Assembly: GCA_030609125.1 (NCBI GenBank)
Contig: JAUWCW010000064.1
Location: 1 to 8,996 of the forward strand
Source of the DNA: JAUWCW01 sp030609125 [NCBI: Candidatus Rokuibacteriota bacterium]
GTDB lineage: Bacteria > JAUVQV01
Length of the DNA: 8,996 nt
Direction: 5' to 3'
Part shown: piece by piece, positions 7,401 to 8,996 of the stretch
Layout: each line of letters opens with the position of its first letter
Position numbering within the stretch: the stretch's first letter is position 1
Program-made: the position numbers and the translations under genes
Notes under the pieces: generated by a model
What the model was told of the DNA's origin: nothing
Seen by the model: only the letters and a program-made list of their open reading frames with translations
Databases searched by the model: none

Positions 7401-8996
7401 CGGTGGAATCGTACCAGCCGTAGACAAGAGGTTCTGTCGACTTGTTGTTGTGGCAGTCGAACGCCGAGCAGGTCGAACCGCCGGTGTAGATGTCCGTCAG
7501 ATCATACGTGGCGTCCGTGTACACGGCGTCCCCGTCCGCCAGCGTGGGGGGGTCGGCCGTGTCCCAGAGCGGGTTGAAATCGCCCGTGTCGGCCGGGGCG
7601 TCGTCCTTCGTGTAGCCCTGCGGATAATGGTTGATCCCCCCGACCCCGCTGGGGTCGTTGTGGCAGTATCTGCACAGCCGCTGCTGGTCTCCCGCCGACA
7701 TCGTCAGCAGCGTTCTGGGCACGTCCGACCATCCGCCTACGGCAGGCGGGGTCTCGTTCAGGCGATCCATGACAGCCTCGACGTGTTTCAGATGCCGCCC
7801 GGCCCGGTCCGGATAGGAGGTCTTTACGGTGGCGGGATCGTCCGGCCATATCGTATCGGCGGCGGGATTGCCGTGGCAGCCCGAGCAGCCCGAAGGCATG
7901 AATCCGTCGGCTGTGCCGGGGCTGCCGTCGAAATCGTGAGCGTGACAGCCGGAACAATCCGTGCCGACAGGATTGTGCCCCTGCCCCTGCAGCGTGGTGT
8001 CACCGTACTGGTTGTGATTGTTCACCAGGTTGTTGTGGCAGACGACGCAGACGCTCTTCCACAGCCCGTCATCGAAGCCGTCGTCATAGGAGCCGTTACC
8101 GCTGGTGGCGGTGAAGATCACCGGCCTGTCGGCGGTCGAGAAGTCGAAAGAGCCGTTGGTGTCGACGACGGCCTCTTCTCCCGGGTCGGGGAGGCCGTTG
8201 CGGTTGCCTCCGGGAGTGTTGTCGAGCCAGTTCCCCACCATGGAGAGGTTGCGCGCCGAGCCGTTCCAGACCAGGCCGTGAGGTTCGTGGCACTGGCGGC
8301 ACTGGCGGGTGAACTGGACGGGCTCGATGGGATTGTATCCCCCGGCCGCCGAATTGCCGTGGGTTGAAGCCTGGGTGCCCGCATCCGGGCCTGCATTCTG
8401 GTGGCAGGCGAGGCAGGCGCCGTTCGTGTCGGCGATGACCTGCGCGTTAATGGTGTCGCGCAGCCTCTTCTCGGTGCTGTTCCAGACCCCGTCGAAGTGG
8501 GTCTTGGCCGGCACATTGTCCGGTGGGGGTGTCGAGTTGGCCTGGTAGGTGGCGTCGTGGCAGACGGTGCAGTCCTTGTCGGCCCCTGAAGAACCGAGTC
8601 CGTCCCCGACGGCATCGAGGTCGTAGCGTGAGGCCGGACCGAGGCCATGACCGTTGATCGCGGCACCGAAAGTGCTGCCGTTTCCCATCACATTGGGTGC
8701 ATGGATCGTGCCGCCGTCGATGGTGGCAGGGGTGGCGTCGTGACACCACCGACAGATGTCGAGGCTGACAGCGCTGCCGGTCGTGTCATCCACCATGTCG
8801 TCCGTCCAGTTGAGAGCGCCGCCCGTGTCGGGGGGGGTACCGTGGCAGGCCAACCCGAAGCACCGCCCGCCGCTGCCCCCGTCGTTTCCGCCCTGCGCCG
8901 TAAATTCGTACCCCGCCGGGACAGCCTCTCCACTCGTCGAACCGACATACCCCGTTACCCGGCTGCCTCCAGGATCCCAGTAGATGCTCTGCCCCA
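4483..8996 (-). CDS. giant multihaem c-type cytochrome (5' end outside window)
   Basis: The minus-strand frame is open from the right edge to a TGA at 4485-4483, about 1,500 residues, and must begin beyond the window. A TTG at 8853 is not a credible start, because haem-motif sequence (the Cys of CFGLACH) lies upstream in the same frame. There are 21 CXXCH covalent haem sites: 8740, 8557, 8401, 8287, 8035, 7942, 7873, 7660, 7378, 7258, 7018, 6946, 6814, 6691, 6553, 6382, 6088, 5896, 5641, 5155 and 4729 (left ends; each is 15 bases). Atypical sites are CFGLACH (8842-8862), CSAFDCH (7450-7470), CTSSCH (7114-7131) and a possible C-X29-CH (4591-4686). Several sites read CxxCHxPHG or CxxCHxAHG, as in outer-surface cytochromes of metal-reducing bacteria. 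Linkers are rich in Gly, Asp, Ser and Thr, as in secreted proteins. No membrane segment is visible and the end is soluble. The likely role is long-range electron transfer in the periplasm or outside the cell. The partner and final acceptor cannot be read from the sequence. Confidence 0.95.
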   Translation of the reverse strand, partial: GQSIYWDPGGSRVTGYVGSTSGEAVPAGYEFTAQGGNDGGSGGRCFGLACHGTPPDTGGALNWTDDMVDDTTGSAVSLDICRWCHDATPATIDGGTIHAPNVMGNGSTFGAAINGHGLGPASRYDLDAVGDGLGSSGADKDCTVCHDATYQANSTPPPDNVPAKTHFDGVWNSTEKRLRDTINAQVIADTNGACLACHQNAGPDAGTQASTHGNSAAGGYNPIEPVQFTRQCRQCHEPHGLVWNGSARNLSMVGNWLDNTPGGNRNGLPDPGEEAVVDTNGSFDFSTADRPVIFTATSGNGSYDDGFDDGLWKSVCVVCHNNLVNNHNQYGDTTLQGQGHNPVGTDCSGCHAHDFDGSPGTADGFMPSGCSGCHGNPAADTIWPDDPATVKTSYPDRAGRHLKHVEAVMDRLNETPPAVGGWSDVPRTLLTMSAGDQQRLCRYCHNDPSGVGGINHYPQGYTKDDAPADTGDFNPLWDTADPPTLADGDAVYTDATYDLTDIYTGGSTCSAFDCHNNKSTEPLVYGWYDSTAGACTMCHTAGGTGTNPNSGLHILDDALNGTVSHDDDFGGSFTCTHCHQDRPTEAHISGTANDPSTAVFNWDSTAMTLTLNVLVDDTDDTCTSSCHSDGGDWDRLWSLDADADHTVTTPGQAYCAVCHGEPGDFRNGIEHVASSPHGCDTCHFITSDPQHRDGTIEINDNLDASCDTPTNPTIGAAPAGLYCAGCHANDADHTSPRTDGNYWPGDPRSFAAVCIEGGHPSAACLDCHNSAQGSFRLITDSTFSTGDFSLSSHHIDGALAATQVQKERGCIACHYENEAGGNDGLIGLKHYNAGGVNIDPETVQAYDVLNFDPADRAGTSPVVTTFCLGCHSQYMEAVQPFALTAVGDTSTPVSRSWDETSIAVKFDVSTTGRFSSYDSNTFNVTPAFYVFKADSPHRRPDLNERGIATSGAWSDSGGDAVGLQCLDCHNAHGSDVTVTRSWNISGSSAAADGSIGGILVGQSGRWSGWDYTPAASGSPGEYSAEADLCFDCHLGDDPAVDAGSYTDYGVSAAITDYYSGAAGRWRTSDSWDTQSFTFKQPNAGGTGIQSSHWTGSLSTAAAHPVLDGAGMGQCTPCHDPHGVTPRTDTTFLRTTNGGLKYPLLKGNWLTAPYKEDRAGDITTAGSTLTRNWTGAGGTAPPPTPRETPDFRAGDDAQHFNNPPLIGGGYGTGVSGAGSYGVGNAAGHDGYFIDDNTWGVDSSNANPYWDESGNVLTVAYPASGPLSGTYSDFAGLCSVCHTSSDSGGTGWPNSGSGRASIRSIHSTVKGWEGNTSWNPFDPNWYTGYDGIVDQHLMDGGRMPDQAGDPSQAPHGTNSKDWWSVVAHAKIESAGSQHTQVSNGVTPKASNNFGRYNWAAHFPDDDTGQAPAPGYHRFSCSKCHSPHSQALPRLVKTNCIETSINNEEGRQFRDYKQGINAPHTNSMACHGEDYHLPWNQVTPWDSTPPSAGSPMPTGGKQWETY
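4591..4686 (-). other. possible long-spaced haem motif C-X29-CH at the cytochrome C-terminus
   Basis: After the last canonical site, CSKCH (4729-4743), the only remaining cysteines are in KTNC (codon 4686-4684) and SMACH (Cys-His at 4596-4591). They are separated by exactly 29 residues. The arrangement could hold one more haem through a widely spaced cysteine pair, or it could be a disulfide beside a free His. Confidence 0.35.
7114..7131 (-). other. atypical haem motif CX3CH (CTSSCH)
   Basis: The codons read Cys-Thr-Ser-Ser-Cys-His in the cytochrome frame, one residue longer than the standard CXXCH. The surrounding reading frame is intact, with the next canonical sites 27 residues away on the C-terminal side and 42 on the N-terminal side, so this is not a frameshift. 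Haem attachment here is plausible but not certain. Confidence 0.6.
7450..7470 (-). other. atypical haem motif CX4CH (CSAFDCH)
   Basis: Cys-Ser-Ala-Phe-Asp-Cys-His lies in the cytochrome frame and is followed by NNKS. CX4CH haem sites are established in cytochromes c3 and related proteins of sulfate reducers, so this is likely a real haem site. Confidence 0.7.
8842..8862 (-). other. atypical haem motif CX4CH (CFGLACH)
   Basis: Cys-Phe-Gly-Leu-Ala-Cys-His occurs about 45 residues after the start of the visible frame and is the first motif seen in the window. A Gly-rich stretch (GGNDGGSGG) precedes it. It shows that the coding region extends to the right of the TTG at 8853. Confidence 0.7.

Noticed and set aside
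8161-8220. EF-hand-like calcium loop in the cytochrome (GNRNGLPDPGE)
   Set aside because: The loop pattern is partial: the first coordinating position is Gly instead of Asp. It is kept only as a resemblance to Asp/Asn-rich loops in secreted proteins.
5314-8367. Long + strand frames at 5314-6192 and 7300-8367
   Set aside because: Both are opposite the cytochrome, whose haem motifs run without interruption through these positions. The translations show only Val/Gly/Arg-rich shadow composition.
8851-8853. TTG at 8853 as the start of the cytochrome
   Set aside because: It lies inside the haem motif CFGLACH and the frame stays open to the window edge, so the true start is beyond 8996. No signal peptide follows the TTG.
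4483-8862. Regularly spaced GTGGCA...GCA words as a CRISPR array or DNA repeat
   Set aside because: They are the codons of CXXCH motifs read on the minus strand. Spacing is irregular and the flanking sequence is not repeated.

Overview
The window is GC-rich and looks like a chromosomal fragment of an anaerobic, respiring Gram-negative bacterium, most like the Desulfuromonadales/Geobacter group or a related Desulfobacterota lineage. This rests on a very large multihaem c-type cytochrome and a phosphofructokinase C-terminus of the kind I associate with those bacteria. The taxonomic call is an inference from gene content, not a database result.

Layout: (1) The 3' end of a 6-phosphofructokinase gene on the + strand enters from the left edge and stops at 268. 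(2) A gene-free stretch of about 575 bases (269-843) holds two hairpin-forming repeat-like segments and, near its right end, a weak promoter candidate. (3) A secreted SurA/PrsA-like peptidyl-prolyl isomerase with a parvulin domain lies on the + strand (844-1824). (4) An 8-bp-stem hairpin at 1821-1843 contains the stop codons of two convergent genes. (5) On the - strand, a secreted LamG / fibronectin-III-like / triple Big_1 protein (4329-1840) lies 153 bases downstream of (6) a giant multihaem cytochrome that fills 8996-4483. The cytochrome's 5' end is beyond the right edge.

The visible part of the cytochrome is about 1,500 residues. It carries 21 canonical CXXCH haem motifs, two CX4CH, one CX3CH and a possible C-X29-CH at the very C-terminus, so 24-25 candidate haems. 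Haem sites are dense in the N-terminal half of the visible part and sparse in the C-terminal part.

The genes can be read as a candidate extracellular electron-transfer module. The giant cytochrome would carry electrons, the LamG/Ig-like protein could be a surface adhesin or scaffold, and the prolyl isomerase could be the periplasmic folding factor for one or both. The cytochrome and the Ig-like protein may share a transcript; the isomerase is on the opposite strand. The functional coupling is inference from adjacency and shared export signals.
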